This document shows positions 24,800 to 33,409 of a stretch of DNA of 64,000 nt, piece by piece. The translations under genes were made by a program, and so were the position numbers. Source of the stretch: Pseudomonas sp. VD-NE ins (GTDB taxonomy: Bacteria; Pseudomonadota; Gammaproteobacteria; Pseudomonadales; Pseudomonadaceae); contig NZ_CP134772.1 of the NCBI RefSeq assembly GCF_031882575.1, positions 5,034,501 to 5,098,500 on the forward strand. Reading direction: 5' to 3'. How positions within the stretch are numbered: the first letter of the stretch is position 1; every line of letters starts with the position of its first letter. Below the pieces are notes generated by a model. It was given only the letters and a program-made list of their open reading frames with translations. It was not told where the DNA came from and did no database searches.

Positions 24800-24889
24800 G
24801 TGGGAGCGAGCCTGCTCGCGAAAGCGCTGGGTCAGACAACAGACCTATCAACTGACACGACGCCTTCGCGAGCAGGCTCGCTCCCACAG
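24800..24889. repeat. REP doublet, family A
   Basis: Inverted copies of TGTGGGAGCGAGCCTGCTCG, spacer containing CAGACCTATCAACTGACACG. It separates the PhnD-like gene from the desaturase gene. Confidence 0.9.
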
Positions 24890-24909
24890 GGTTTTGTGGT
24901 GGTCTTGGG

Positions 24910-25851
24910 TCAGTGGAAGGGATGCTCGGGGCTGTCTATCGGTTTCAAGGCATGGCGCCGCCAGAACTCGCCATACCCGCGCACCAGAAACCCGCCACTG
25001 CGCGCGATCCACTGCTCGCGATGCATCCGGTAAACCTTCGGCAAGTCGTACCACGCCAGCTTCGGCAAGTCGTGATGCACCAGATGAAAATTCAGATTCA
25101 GGAACAACCAGCGCCACGGCCAAGCGGCTTCGTTCAACACCGTGCGCTGCTCCGGTTGCGCATGTGGGCGATGTTCATAGTAAGAGCGGATCATCGCGAT
25201 CGACAGCGCCGGCACGCTGATCAGCAACAGGTAATGCCACACCGGCAGCACACTGAATCGGGCGACGAACCACAGCACCAGCAACGTGAACACGCCATGG
25301 GGCAGCCACATAAACCAGGCCTGGCGTTCAGCGTTTTTCAGCCGCAGCAACTCTTCTTTGGCCAGCGCCATCAGCGCCAGCGGAGCACCGATCAAAAAGC
25401 GCCCGAGCACGGTTTTGTTCAACCAGTGCAGGCTGCGTTCGAACAGCGAACTGCCCTGCCAGCCCGCGCGGGTCAGGTAACGGCTTTCCGGATCGACGCC
25501 GGGCACGGTCAGATCCTCATCGCGGTGATGCAGCAAATGGCTGTCGCGATACAGCGTGTACGGATACCAGACCGCGAACGGCGCATAGCCAAGGATTTTG
25601 TTGACGAGGGTCCAGCGCGTCGGATGCCCGTGAAGCAGTTCGTGCTGTACCGACAACCACAGCACCAGCAGCGGGATCAGCAGCATCGTGCTCAAGCCAC
25701 GACCGAGCCAGTGACTATTGAGAACAATGGCGATCCAGCCGCCGTAGACGCCGATCAGCAACAGCCAGGTTGGCCATTCAGTGCGGGCAGTGAAACGTTG
25801 GCGCAGGGTTTCGATCTGCTGACGATGGGCGGCGTCGAAGTAATGGGACAT
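24910..25851 (-). CDS. membrane fatty-acid desaturase-type di-iron protein
   Basis: A 313-residue integral membrane protein with the three histidine boxes of the desaturase/hydroxylase superfamily: HELLHGH (about residue 70), HLLHHRDED (about 105) and HLVHHDLPK (about 258). These bind the di-iron centre that activates O2. Four hydrophobic segments surround the boxes, e.g. TWLLLIGVYGGWIAIVL and FTLLVLWFVARFSVLPVWHY. The ATG at 25851 gives MSHYFDAAHRQQ; a longer frame lacks support. Box spacing resembles acyl-lipid desaturases and the CrtR/alkane-hydroxylase side group, so the substrate (acyl chain or other lipid) is open. No electron-transfer partner gene is adjacent. Confidence 0.88.
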   Translation of the reverse strand: MSHYFDAAHRQQIETLRQRFTARTEWPTWLLLIGVYGGWIAIVLNSHWLGRGLSTMLLIPLLVLWLSVQHELLHGHPTRWTLVNKILGYAPFAVWYPYTLYRDSHLLHHRDEDLTVPGVDPESRYLTRAGWQGSSLFERSLHWLNKTVLGRFLIGAPLALMALAKEELLRLKNAERQAWFMWLPHGVFTLLVLWFVARFSVLPVWHYLLLISVPALSIAMIRSYYEHRPHAQPEQRTVLNEAAWPWRWLFLNLNFHLVHHDLPKLAWYDLPKVYRMHREQWIARSGGFLVRGYGEFWRRHALKPIDSPEHPFH

Positions 25852-25930
25852 GGCGTTGCTCGGAACGGGATTCTTGCCCTTCTGTGCAACGACGCTGCGC
25901 AATCTTGCAGATTATTTTCGGGTGCAGGCT

Positions 25931-25951
25931 GGAGCCCGAGAACCGGGCTCC
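25931..25951 (-). terminator. hairpin downstream of the small basic protein
   Basis: GGAGCCCG and CGGGCTCC pair around AGAAC. It lies 13 bases past the stop of the 36-residue gene, but no T-run follows, so termination is uncertain. Confidence 0.4.
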
Positions 25952-25963
25952 GAAAAGGCGTGA

Positions 25964-26074
25964 TCAATGGCCGAATATGTCGACCTTTTTGGCTTTCTTC
26001 TCCGCACGTTTTTCAATCGCGGTCTTGGCCGGTTTCTTCTTCGCGGCTTTCTTTGAATCCATACCTTTGGACAT
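25964..26074 (-). CDS. 36-residue lysine-rich protein
   Basis: A short gene encoding MSKGMDSKKAAKKKPAKTAI followed by EKRAEKKAKKVDIFGH. Thirteen of 36 residues are Lys and two Arg, with Ala between them, resembling the C-terminal tails of bacterial histone-like proteins such as AlgP or the ends of some ribosome-associated proteins. The ATG at 26074 follows GGAG with nine bases of spacing. The closing VDIFGH is not low-complexity, which argues for a real gene. It could bind nucleic acids; this is inference from charge only. Confidence 0.65.
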   Translation of the reverse strand: MSKGMDSKKAAKKKPAKTAIEKRAEKKAKKVDIFGH

Positions 26075-26176
26075 GATGCGTACTCCACTCACAGGGGATG
26101 TGAGGTCAGGTATACACCTATCCAGAGCCGTGCGTTCTTTTATAATCGGCGCTTTGCCCACCGACAGTCCGATCCC

Positions 26177-26596
26177 ATGCCCGACACCCAATACAGCCTG
26201 CTCGACGAGTCGCTTTGGCCGTTGATGAACAAGTTTTACCGCAGCCATCAATCGTCGATGAAAGCTGTTCGCGAGGCACAATTATGGGTGGCGCGGCGCG
26301 GAGAGATTGTGGGCGCGTTGTGCTTGCGGCCGGTGGCGGGTGGGCATTGGTTGACCGGGTTGTTTGTTGATCCGGGCTGTCGCGAACAAGGCGTTGCCGC
26401 ACAGCTGATCGCGGCGGCGGTGCTGGATGTGAGCGAGCCGGTGTGGCTGTTCTGTCATCCGGATTTGCGCGAGTTTTATGAGCGACGCGGGTTCACGTTC
26501 GACCCGGTGCTGCCGCAAGCGATGGCAGAGCGATTGAGCCGGTATGCCCGGAGCAAGCCGATGATTGCGATGGAGCTGGCCCCCTCACAATCCTGA
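26177..26596 (+). CDS. GNAT-family N-acetyltransferase
   Basis: A 139-residue compact GNAT protein. The acetyl-CoA motif is LFVDPGCREQGVAAQLIAAA (about residues 65-85), then WLFCHPDLREFYERRGFTFD. The N-terminus MPDTQYSLLDESLWPLMNKF matches a group of uncharacterised Pseudomonas acetyltransferases. It is divergent from the small basic protein gene, 102 bases apart. Substrate unknown. Confidence 0.85.
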   Translation: MPDTQYSLLDESLWPLMNKFYRSHQSSMKAVREAQLWVARRGEIVGALCLRPVAGGHWLTGLFVDPGCREQGVAAQLIAAAVLDVSEPVWLFCHPDLREFYERRGFTFDPVLPQAMAERLSRYARSKPMIAMELAPSQS

Positions 26597-26614
26597 TGTG
26601 CAATGCAAAACCAA

Positions 26615-26703
26615 TGTGGGAGCGAGCCTGCTCGCGAAAGCACTGTGTCAGTCACAGAATCTGTCACTGATATTGCGCATTCGCGAGCAGGCTCGCTCCC
26701 ACA
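26615..26703. repeat. REP doublet, family A
   Basis: Inverted copies of TGTGGGAGCGAGCCTGCTCG with the spacer CAGTCACAGAATCTGTCACT. It lies between the convergent GNAT and def genes. Confidence 0.9.
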
Positions 26704-26724
26704 GGGGATGTGTTGGGTCTTGAA

Positions 26725-27264
26725 TTAATCGTCGGCTGCGGGATCGAGATCCGGGAACATCACTTCAGTGAAGCCGAATTTGCTGAAGTCAGTGATGCGC
26801 GACGGGTACAAGCGGCCGATCAGGTGGTCGCATTCGTGCTGCACAACACGGGCATGGAAACCTGAAGCGATACGCACAATCGGCTCGCCCTTCGGGTCAA
26901 AACCCTCATAGCGAATCTGCTGGTAGCGATCGACCGCGCCACGCAAACCCGGCACTGACAGACAGCCTTCAAAGCCCTCCTCCGTCAACGGACTCAGCGG
27001 CGTGATCAGCGGATTGATCAGGATTGTCTGCGGCACGGCTTCAGCGTCCGGATAACGTTCGCTGTGTTCGAAACCAAAGATCACCAATTGCAGATCGACA
27101 CCGATCTGCGGCGCCGCCAGGCCGACGCCGCCGACGCTTTCCATGGTCTGGAACATGTCGTCGATCAGTTGCCACAGCTCAGGGCTGTCGAACATTTCGG
27201 CTGGCACTGGCGGGGCGATACGCAGCAAGCGCTCGTCGCCCATTTTCAGAATTTCACGAATCAT
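26725..27264 (-). CDS. def: peptide deformylase
   Basis: A 179-residue metalloenzyme that removes the formyl group from the N-terminal Met of new proteins. All three motifs are present: [11 protein letters not shown] (motif 1, residues 46-56), EGCLSVPG (motif 2, residues 98-105) and [15 protein letters not shown] (motif 3, residues 139-153), giving the Cys, two His and Glu needed at the metal. The gene starts 3 bases after the stop of the YihY-family gene, implying one transcript. It is probably the second deformylase of the genome, since the housekeeping copy usually sits beside fmt, which is absent here. Confidence 0.95.
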   Translation of the reverse strand: MIREILKMGDERLLRIAPPVPAEMFDSPELWQLIDDMFQTMESVGGVGLAAPQIGVDLQLVIFGFEHSERYPDAEAVPQTILINPLITPLSPLTEEGFEGCLSVPGLRGAVDRYQQIRYEGFDPKGEPIVRIASGFHARVVQHECDHLIGRLYPSRITDFSKFGFTEVMFPDLDPAADD

Positions 27265-27267
27265 GAT

Positions 27268-28218
27268 TCAGACTTCGTCAGTGTCCGGCTTGAGCGAGTG
27301 ATCGCGGCCCAGGCCCGAGACGTGTTGTTTGGGATGTTCATCGAGTTCGCCGGGGACTTTCTCACCCGCATCCTTGCCCTCGCTGGACATGTGCTCGATC
27401 ACCGCATTCATCTCCGCGCCGAGCAACAGCACCGCCGCGGAAATGTAGAAGTACAGCAACAGCACGATGATCGCCCCGATGCTGCCATACATCGCGTTGT
27501 AGTTGGCGAAGGTTTTCACGTAGAACGCGAAACCCAGTGAGGCGATGATCCACACCACCACGGCCAATACCGAACCGGGTGTAATGAAGCGGAATTCCTG
27601 TTTGACGTCGGGCATCACGTAGTAGATCAGTGCCACGGCGACCATCATCAGAATCACGATCACCGGCCAGCGCGCGATGGTCCACACGGTGACGATGAAG
27701 TCTTCCAGCCCCACCTGCGCGGCGATCCAGCCCATCACCTGCGGCCCGAGCACCATCAGCGCGGCGGCCACCAGCAACATGCCGGCTATGCCGACGGTGT
27801 AGAAAATCGACAATGGGAAGCGCTTCCAGACCGGCCGCCCTTCGACCACGTCATACGCGGCGTTCATTGCGCTCATCATCAAACGCACGCCAGCGGAGGC
27901 GGTGTACAGGGCGATGACGATACCGACGGAAAGCAGGCCACCCTTGGACTGCTGCAACTGGTCGATCACCGGGTTGACCTGCTCCAGCGCCTGCGGTGGC
28001 AGGACCAGTTCCGATTGCAGGCGCAGCCAGGAGAAGAAGTCCGGCAGGTGCAGGAAACCGATCAGGGCTATCAGAAACAGGATGAACGGGAACAGCGAGA
28101 ACAGCATCTGGTAAGCCAGTGCCGAGGCGTAGGTCGACATCTCGTCGTCGACGAATTCTGTGACCGTGCGCACCATCACCCGGTGCAGGGGCAGACCTTT
28201 CATGTCCGGAAAAATCAT
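27268..28218 (-). CDS. YihY/UPF0761 (BrkB-type) membrane protein
   Basis: A 316-residue inner-membrane protein of the YihY/BrkB family. About six hydrophobic segments are seen, with family motifs STYASALAYQMLFSLFPFIL near residue 30, GVRLMMSAMNAAYDV near 108, and ALIYYVMPDVKQEFRFITPG near 205. The last 50 residues are charged and hydrophilic (EHMSSEGKDAGEKVPGELDE). The family, once called ribonuclease BN in error, has no settled function; some members are linked to virulence or ion handling. The ATG at 28218 follows AGGAG. It is upstream of def by 3 bases. Confidence 0.88.
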   Translation of the reverse strand: MIFPDMKGLPLHRVMVRTVTEFVDDEMSTYASALAYQMLFSLFPFILFLIALIGFLHLPDFFSWLRLQSELVLPPQALEQVNPVIDQLQQSKGGLLSVGIVIALYTASAGVRLMMSAMNAAYDVVEGRPVWKRFPLSIFYTVGIAGMLLVAAALMVLGPQVMGWIAAQVGLEDFIVTVWTIARWPVIVILMMVAVALIYYVMPDVKQEFRFITPGSVLAVVVWIIASLGFAFYVKTFANYNAMYGSIGAIIVLLLYFYISAAVLLLGAEMNAVIEHMSSEGKDAGEKVPGELDEHPKQHVSGLGRDHSLKPDTDEV

Positions 28219-28331
28219 TCGCGTCTCCTTTCGCCGCAGAACAGGTTGAAGTCGTGGCGACTCAGGGGCGTTTTTTACATCACGTTAGCCTGTTTGGCGA
28301 ACCTCGTCGGGTCGCTGCAGGCTTTTGACAC

Positions 28332-28358
28332 AAAAACGGCCATCCTTGGATGGCCGTT
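28332..28358 (-). terminator. terminator of the csbD-like gene
   Basis: AACGGCCATCC pairs with GGATGGCCGTT around TT; an A5 run to its left reads as a T-run on the minus strand. It lies 23 bases after the csbD-like stop codon. Confidence 0.85.
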
Positions 28359-28381
28359 CATGTATTTCGTTCAAGGCTGGA

Positions 28382-28573
28382 TTACGCCTTGTCGACGCCT
28401 TTTTTGACCGCGTCCTTGGCTTTGCCGACCGCTTGCTGGGCTTCGCCTTTTTTCTCTTGAATCTTGCCTTCGGCCTGCAGCTTGGTGTTGTCGGTAGCTT
28501 TACCGACGCCTTGCTTGACGTTGCCGACGGCTTCGTTGGCCATGCCTTTTACTTTATCGCCTGTGCTACTCAT
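28382..28573 (-). CDS. CsbD-family small stress protein
   Basis: A 63-residue hydrophilic protein of the CsbD family. It consists of near-repeats with alternating Lys, Ala and Gly: GDKVKGMANEAVGNVKQGVG, KATDNTKLQAEGKIQEKKGE, AQQAVGKAKDAVKKGVDKA. CsbD proteins are induced in stationary phase and under general stress; no molecular role is known. The gene has its own ribosome site (AGGAGAAAC) and terminator, so it is probably monocistronic. Confidence 0.9.
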   Translation of the reverse strand: MSSTGDKVKGMANEAVGNVKQGVGKATDNTKLQAEGKIQEKKGEAQQAVGKAKDAVKKGVDKA

Positions 28574-28770
28574 GGTGTTTCTCCTTGGTGCAATTAGGGG
28601 GAAAAGTCAGTACGTAATGATTGACTGGCCGGGTTTGCACCAAGTTTCATTTATTTTCGGGGGTTCATTTCGTCGCGGCGTGCAGGTTGGGCTTTATGTT
28701 TGCTGCCCAACCCACGAGAATGCCCACCATATGGGCGCCACGCGCCAGGAACCGATCCCGCAGGAATGTT

Positions 28771-29148
28771 ATGAAACTCGATAAAACGCAGGCCATCGCC
28801 CGACGCAACAAGGAACTGGGCGGTGCCGTGCTCGGCACCAACAACTGCCACTTCGCCGAACTGAACCGTAACCGCAACATCTGGTGGTTCGACCTGCCAG
28901 TGTCGCGTCTGGCCATCGGTCAGTACGAGTGGATTCACCTGCTGATGCACACACCGGCCACCGACGAACTGCTGCACCTGAAAGTGCCGACGGTGTTCCT
29001 GCGTGAAAAGCTTGAAGGGCTGGTGATTCGCAACGAAGGCAAGCGTAAAGCGGCATTGAGCCTGGAATTGAGCGCGGACAAGGATTCGTATCTGCAGGAC
29101 ATGCGTCCGGCGGGGACTAACGTGAATTTTGCGCCGTTCCGTCAATAG
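28771..29148 (+). CDS. conserved-looking protein of unknown function
   Basis: A 125-residue soluble protein. The ATG at 28771 follows CAGGA at 5-base spacing and gives MKLDKTQAIARRNKELGGAV. The middle is NIWWFDLPVSRLAIGQYEWI then HLLMHTPATDELLHLKVPTV, a beta-rich pattern, and the end is RPAGTNVNFAPFRQ. I do not recognise the family. The codon use is ordinary for the window. The stop codon directly abuts a family D repeat. Confidence 0.75.
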   Translation: MKLDKTQAIARRNKELGGAVLGTNNCHFAELNRNRNIWWFDLPVSRLAIGQYEWIHLLMHTPATDELLHLKVPTVFLREKLEGLVIRNEGKRKAALSLELSADKDSYLQDMRPAGTNVNFAPFRQ

Positions 29149-29404
29149 CCCTCACCCTAGCCCTCTCCCAGAGGGAGAGGGGACTGATCGAGGTGTTTGG
29201 GCGAGCTACGCCGACTTGAGATATCGAGTCGAACTCAGGTTCTGAACAGCATCCGATCGGCTCCCACCCCTCCTCGCCCATTGGGAAAAGGAACTGACCG
29301 AGGTATTCGAGCGAGATACACCGACCTGAGATATCGAGTTGAACTCAGGTTTTGAACAGTCCCCGATCGGCTCCCTCTCCCTCGGGAGAGGGCTGGGGTG
29401 AGGG
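29149..29404. repeat. family D repeat pair
   Basis: This gene-free stretch begins CCCTCACCCTAGCCCTCTCC and ends GAGAGGGCTGGGGTGAGGGG. Inside, two copies of CGACTTGAGATATCGAGT / CGACCTGAGATATCGAGT followed by GAACTCAGGTT occur about 120 bases apart, so it is a duplicated unit with inverted termini. Confidence 0.85.
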
Positions 29405-29447
29405 GTAGGCTCAACGCGAAATCCAAGCCCTGCCCCGCACCAACAAA

Positions 29448-29475
29448 AAGCCCCGCATCTGCGGGGCTTCTTGTT
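29448..29475 (-). terminator. terminator of fadD1
   Basis: AAGCCCCGC pairs with GCGGGGCTT around ATCT; the A-run at 29445-29449 reads as T on the minus strand. The hairpin lies just beyond the fadD1 stop. Confidence 0.88.
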
Positions 29476-31173
29476 TTAGGCGGCGGACTTGGCCTTGATC
29501 TTCTTCAGCTCTTCATCACGCAACTCGCGGCGCAGGATCTTGCCGACGTTGGTCGTCGGCAGCGCATCGCGGAACTCCACCGAGCGCGGCACCTTGTAGC
29601 CCGTGACGTTGGCACGCATGTGATCCATCACCTGCTCTTTGGTCAGGGTCACGCCCGGCTTGGCAACGATGAAAATCTTGATCGCCTCGCCCGACTTCTC
29701 GTCCGGCACGCCGATGGCCGCGCACTGCAACACGCCCGGCAGGGTCGCCAGCACGTCTTCCAGTTCGTTCGGGTAGACGTTGAAACCGGAGACCAGAATC
29801 ATGTCTTTCTTGCGATCGACGATGCGCATGTAGCCGTCCGGCTGGATCAGCGCAATGTCACCGGTCTTCAGCCAGCCTTCGCTGTCGAGCATTTCGTCGG
29901 TGGCTTCCTGACGCTGCCAGTAGCCCTTCATCACTTGCGGGCCCTTGACGCACAGCTCGCCGATTTCACCCAGCGGCTGCTCGACGCCGGCATCGTCGAT
30001 GACTTTGCACAGGGTCGATGGCACCGGAATACCAATGGTGCCGATCTGGATGTTCTGGATCGGGTTGACCGTGGCCACCGGGCTGGTTTCGGTCATGCCG
30101 TAACCTTCGCAGATGGCGCAACCAGTGACCGCTTTCCAGCGCTCGGCAGCGGCCAGTTGCAAGGCCATGCCGCCGGACAAGGTGACTTTCAGCGCGGAGA
30201 AATCCAGCTTGCGGAAACCTTCGTTATTGCACAGCGCCACAAACAACGTGTTGAGGCCGACGAAACCGCTGAACTTCCACTTCGACAGTTCCTTGACCAT
30301 CGCCGGCAGGTCGCGCGGGTTGCTGATCAGGATGTTGTGGTTGCCGATCAGCATCATCGCCATGCAATGAAAGGTGAACGCATAGATGTGGTACAGCGGC
30401 AGCGGCGTGATCAGGATCTCGCAACCTTCATTGAGGTTGGAACCCATCAGCGCTTTGCACTGCAACATGTTGGCGACGAGGTTGCGATGGGTCAGCATCG
30501 CGCCCTTGGCCACGCCAGTGGTGCCGCCGGTGTATTGCAGCACAGCCACATCGCCGCTGTCGGGATTGGCTTCGGCCACCGGTTGGCCCTGGCCCTTGCT
30601 CAGCACGTCGTTGAACTTGACGGCTTTTGGCAAGTGATAGGCCGGGACCATTTTCTTCACGTACTTGATGACGCTGTTGATCAGCAAGCGTTTGATCGGT
30701 GGCAGCAGGTCGGCGACTTCAGTGACGATGACGTGTTTGACGCCGGTTTTCGGCACCACGGTTTCGGCCAGATGCGCCATGTTCGCCAGGCACACCAGCG
30801 CCTTGGCACCGGAGTCATTGAATTGGTGTTCCATTTCCCGCGCGGTGTACAGCGGGTTGGTGTTGACCACGATCAGCCCGGCGCGAATCGCACCGAAGAC
30901 GGCCACCGGGTACTGCAGAACGTTGGGCAGTTGCACGGCGATTCGATCGCCGGGCTGCAAATCGGTATGCTGTTGCAGATACGCGGCAAACGCCCCGGAC
31001 AATTCGTACAATTCACCGTAGGTGATTGTCTTGCCCAGGTTGCTGAAAGCCGGTTTGTTGGCGAAGCGTTGGCAGGATTGCTTCAACACTGCCTGAATGT
31101 TCGGATACTCGTCCGGATTGATGTCGGCAGCAATTCCAGCCGGGTATTTATCCTTCCAAAAGTCTTCGATCAT
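29476..31173 (-). CDS. fadD1: long-chain fatty acid-CoA ligase FadD1
   Basis: A 565-residue AMP-forming acyl-CoA synthetase that activates fatty acids for beta-oxidation. The ATP/AMP signature LQYTGGTTGVAKGAML is at about 212-227, EGYGMTETSPVATVN near 357, GWLKTGDIALIQPDGYMRIVDRKKDMI (motif with the AMP-contacting Asp and Arg) at about 435-460, and the catalytic lysine lies near the end (TTNVGKILRRELRD). It is 62% or so similar in wording to the protein encoded upstream by eye. The order fadD2-fadD1 with a divergent hydrolase and hydratase gene matches P. aeruginosa PA3299-PA3302. The 347-base gap to fadD2 suggests its own promoter. Confidence 0.93.
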   Translation of the reverse strand: MIEDFWKDKYPAGIAADINPDEYPNIQAVLKQSCQRFANKPAFSNLGKTITYGELYELSGAFAAYLQQHTDLQPGDRIAVQLPNVLQYPVAVFGAIRAGLIVVNTNPLYTAREMEHQFNDSGAKALVCLANMAHLAETVVPKTGVKHVIVTEVADLLPPIKRLLINSVIKYVKKMVPAYHLPKAVKFNDVLSKGQGQPVAEANPDSGDVAVLQYTGGTTGVAKGAMLTHRNLVANMLQCKALMGSNLNEGCEILITPLPLYHIYAFTFHCMAMMLIGNHNILISNPRDLPAMVKELSKWKFSGFVGLNTLFVALCNNEGFRKLDFSALKVTLSGGMALQLAAAERWKAVTGCAICEGYGMTETSPVATVNPIQNIQIGTIGIPVPSTLCKVIDDAGVEQPLGEIGELCVKGPQVMKGYWQRQEATDEMLDSEGWLKTGDIALIQPDGYMRIVDRKKDMILVSGFNVYPNELEDVLATLPGVLQCAAIGVPDEKSGEAIKIFIVAKPGVTLTKEQVMDHMRANVTGYKVPRSVEFRDALPTTNVGKILRRELRDEELKKIKAKSAA

Positions 31174-31433
31174 GGAAGCCCACTCCTCAGCAACGCGAAT
31201 TCTTCACCGCATTTGATGCGATTATTATTGGTGTGTGTCTGGTATTGGTGAATCTGGCTTTTATACAGGCCGAGAAGTCACAAAGCGCGCCGAGAGTAGC
31301 AGCTTTGCCAAGGGTCGACTAGAGCCAAAAGCGGCCCCTACAGTCATATTCATGACTCAAGACTATCTAGCAGTCATTTTAGAGCAAAAATCCTAGAACA
31401 CCTCTGAAGCCCCGGTTTTCGGGGACTTAAAGC
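31174..31433. other. fadD1 upstream region
   Basis: These 260 bases hold no reading frame of note. They are AT-richer than the flanking genes and contain GAGGAGTGGG (minus strand) as the fadD1 ribosome site. A promoter here would let fadD1 be expressed separately from fadD2. I see no clear FadR or PsrA box. Confidence 0.5.
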
Positions 31434-31507
31434 AAAAGATCACAGCCTTCGGCAGCTCCTACAGGAAATGCATTCCAAGGTAGGAGCTGCCGAAGGCTGC
31501 GATCTTT
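31434..31507. repeat. REP doublet, family B, inverted order
   Basis: AAAGATCACAGCCTTCGGCA is followed, after a 25-base spacer, by GTAGGAGCTGCCGAAGGCTG. It sits right after the fadD2 stop and could separate fadD2 from fadD1 transcription. Confidence 0.88.
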
Positions 31508-31520
31508 GTGTTTTTGACTT

Positions 31521-33209
31521 TTACGCGATATCGCGCAACTCACGCCGCAGAATTTTCCCGACAGGCGTCATCGGCAATGACTCACGCAACACGATGTGTT
31601 TCGGCACCTTATACGCAGTGAAATTCTCTTTGCAGTAAGCCTTGAGCTCTTCGAGGCTGACCCCGGTTTCCCGCGCCACCACAAACAGCTTCACCGCCTC
31701 CCCCGAACGCTCGTCCGGCACACCGATCACCGCGCAGTTGGCGACCTTCGGATGGGCCATCACAACGTCTTCGATTTCGTTGGGATACACGTTGAAACCG
31801 GAGACGATGATCATGTCCTTCTTGCGATCGACAATACGCACGAAACCGTCCGGATCGATCACCGCGATGTCACCGGACTTGAACCAGCCCTCGGCATCCA
31901 GCACTTCAGCAGTGGCTTCAGACTTGTGCCAATAACCTTTCATGATCTGCGGGCCCTTGATGCACAACTCGCCGCGCTCGCCCATCGGCTGTTCGACACC
32001 GTCATCGTTGATGACTTTGAGCAACGTGCCCGGCACCGGCAAGCCGACCGTGCCCAGCCGCGACTGGTCGCCGTACGGGTTGGTGCAGGCCACCGGTGAG
32101 GTTTCGGTGAGGCCGTAGCCTTCGGTGATGCGGCAACCGGTCATCTGCTCCCAGCGCTCGGCAGTGGCTTTGACCAGCGCAGTGCCGCCGGAGTTGGTGA
32201 GCTTGAGGCTGGAGAAATCGAGGGTCTTGAAATCCGGGTGATCCATCAGCGCCACGAACAAGGTGTTCAGGCCCAGCAGCGCCGAGAAGCGCCAGTTCTT
32301 CAGCTCCTTGATGAAACCGGCAATGTCGCGCGGGTTGCTGATCAGCACGTTGTGGTTACCGGAAACCATCATGCACATGCAGTTCGCCGTGAAGGCATAG
32401 ATGTGATACAGCGGCAGCGGCGCGATCATCACTTCCTGGCCTTCGCGCAGCAGCGGCTGGCCGTCCGGGCCGAGCTGCGCCAGGCAGGCGCGCACTTGCT
32501 GCATGTTCGCCACCAGATTGCCGTGAGTCAGCATCGCGCCTTTCGCCAGCCCGGTGGTGCCACCGGTGTATTGCAGCACGGCGATGTCGTCGAGGCTGAC
32601 CTTCAGTGGCTTGACCCCCAGGCCACGGCCCATGCGCAGTGCGCTCTTGAAGGAGATCGCCTGCGGCAGCGCATATGCCGGGACCATTTTTTTCACTTTG
32701 CTGACCACGGTGTTGACCAGCCAGCCCTTGGCGGTGGGCATCAGGTCGCCCATCTTCGCTTCGATCAGGTATTGAATGTCGGTGTCGGCCAGCACTTCCT
32801 GGACTTTCTGGCCGAACATGTTCAGGTACACCAGTGCCCGTGCGCCGGAATCCTTGAACTGGTGGCGCATCTCCCGCGCGGTATACAGCGGGTTGGTGTT
32901 GACCACGATCAGCCCGGCGCGCAAAGCACCGAACACGGCAATCGGATAATGCAGGACATTGGGCATCTGCACGGCGATGCGATCCCCCGGCACCAGATCG
33001 GTATGTGCTTGCAGGTAACCGGCGAAGGCAGCGCTCTGGCGCTCGAGCTCGGCGTAGGTCAGGGTGATGCCCATGTTGCTGAACGCCGGGCGATCGGCGA
33101 ACTTCTTGCAGGAACGCTCGAACACCTCGATCACCGACTTGAACTCACCCATGTCGATGTCCAGCGGTACGCCGGCCGGGCGCTTGTCGTTCCAGAAATC
33201 AGGTTGCAT
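31521..33209 (-). CDS. fadD2: long-chain fatty acid-CoA ligase FadD2
   Basis: A 562-residue acyl-CoA synthetase, paralogue of the downstream FadD1. Signature segments: VLQYTGGTTGLAKGAMLTHG, EGYGLTETSPVACTNPYGDQ, GWFKSGDIAVIDPDGFVRIV then DRKKDMIIVSGFNVYPNEIE, and the terminal TPVGKILRRELRDIA with the catalytic Lys. It activates exogenous fatty acids with ATP and CoA at the inner membrane face. The ATG at 33209 (MQPDFWNDKRPAG) aligns with the FadD1 start (MIEDFWKDKYPAG), so the longer frame to 33257 is rejected. A divergent hydrolase gene starts 200 bases away. Confidence 0.93.
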   Translation of the reverse strand: MQPDFWNDKRPAGVPLDIDMGEFKSVIEVFERSCKKFADRPAFSNMGITLTYAELERQSAAFAGYLQAHTDLVPGDRIAVQMPNVLHYPIAVFGALRAGLIVVNTNPLYTAREMRHQFKDSGARALVYLNMFGQKVQEVLADTDIQYLIEAKMGDLMPTAKGWLVNTVVSKVKKMVPAYALPQAISFKSALRMGRGLGVKPLKVSLDDIAVLQYTGGTTGLAKGAMLTHGNLVANMQQVRACLAQLGPDGQPLLREGQEVMIAPLPLYHIYAFTANCMCMMVSGNHNVLISNPRDIAGFIKELKNWRFSALLGLNTLFVALMDHPDFKTLDFSSLKLTNSGGTALVKATAERWEQMTGCRITEGYGLTETSPVACTNPYGDQSRLGTVGLPVPGTLLKVINDDGVEQPMGERGELCIKGPQIMKGYWHKSEATAEVLDAEGWFKSGDIAVIDPDGFVRIVDRKKDMIIVSGFNVYPNEIEDVVMAHPKVANCAVIGVPDERSGEAVKLFVVARETGVSLEELKAYCKENFTAYKVPKHIVLRESLPMTPVGKILRRELRDIA

Positions 33210-33409
33210 TGTTCTTGTCCTCTTTACCTGAGCCGATCCGGGGCCGCTTTCTGTCATTTCTGAAAAAGCGGAGCTTCACGGACACTAGCAGCTATGGCCA
33301 TTGAGGCAAATATGGACAAAGCCGTCATTGATCGTGTGAATCTTCCTGCCGTGGCGTGGGCTGATCAGACGCGCTATACAATGATCCGACTCTGAGCAAA
33401 GGAATCGCC

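Noticed and set aside
29398..31251. A plus-strand frame opposite fadD1
   Set aside because: Antisense shadow rich in His, Gln and Asp; the fadD1 motifs on the other strand are unambiguous.
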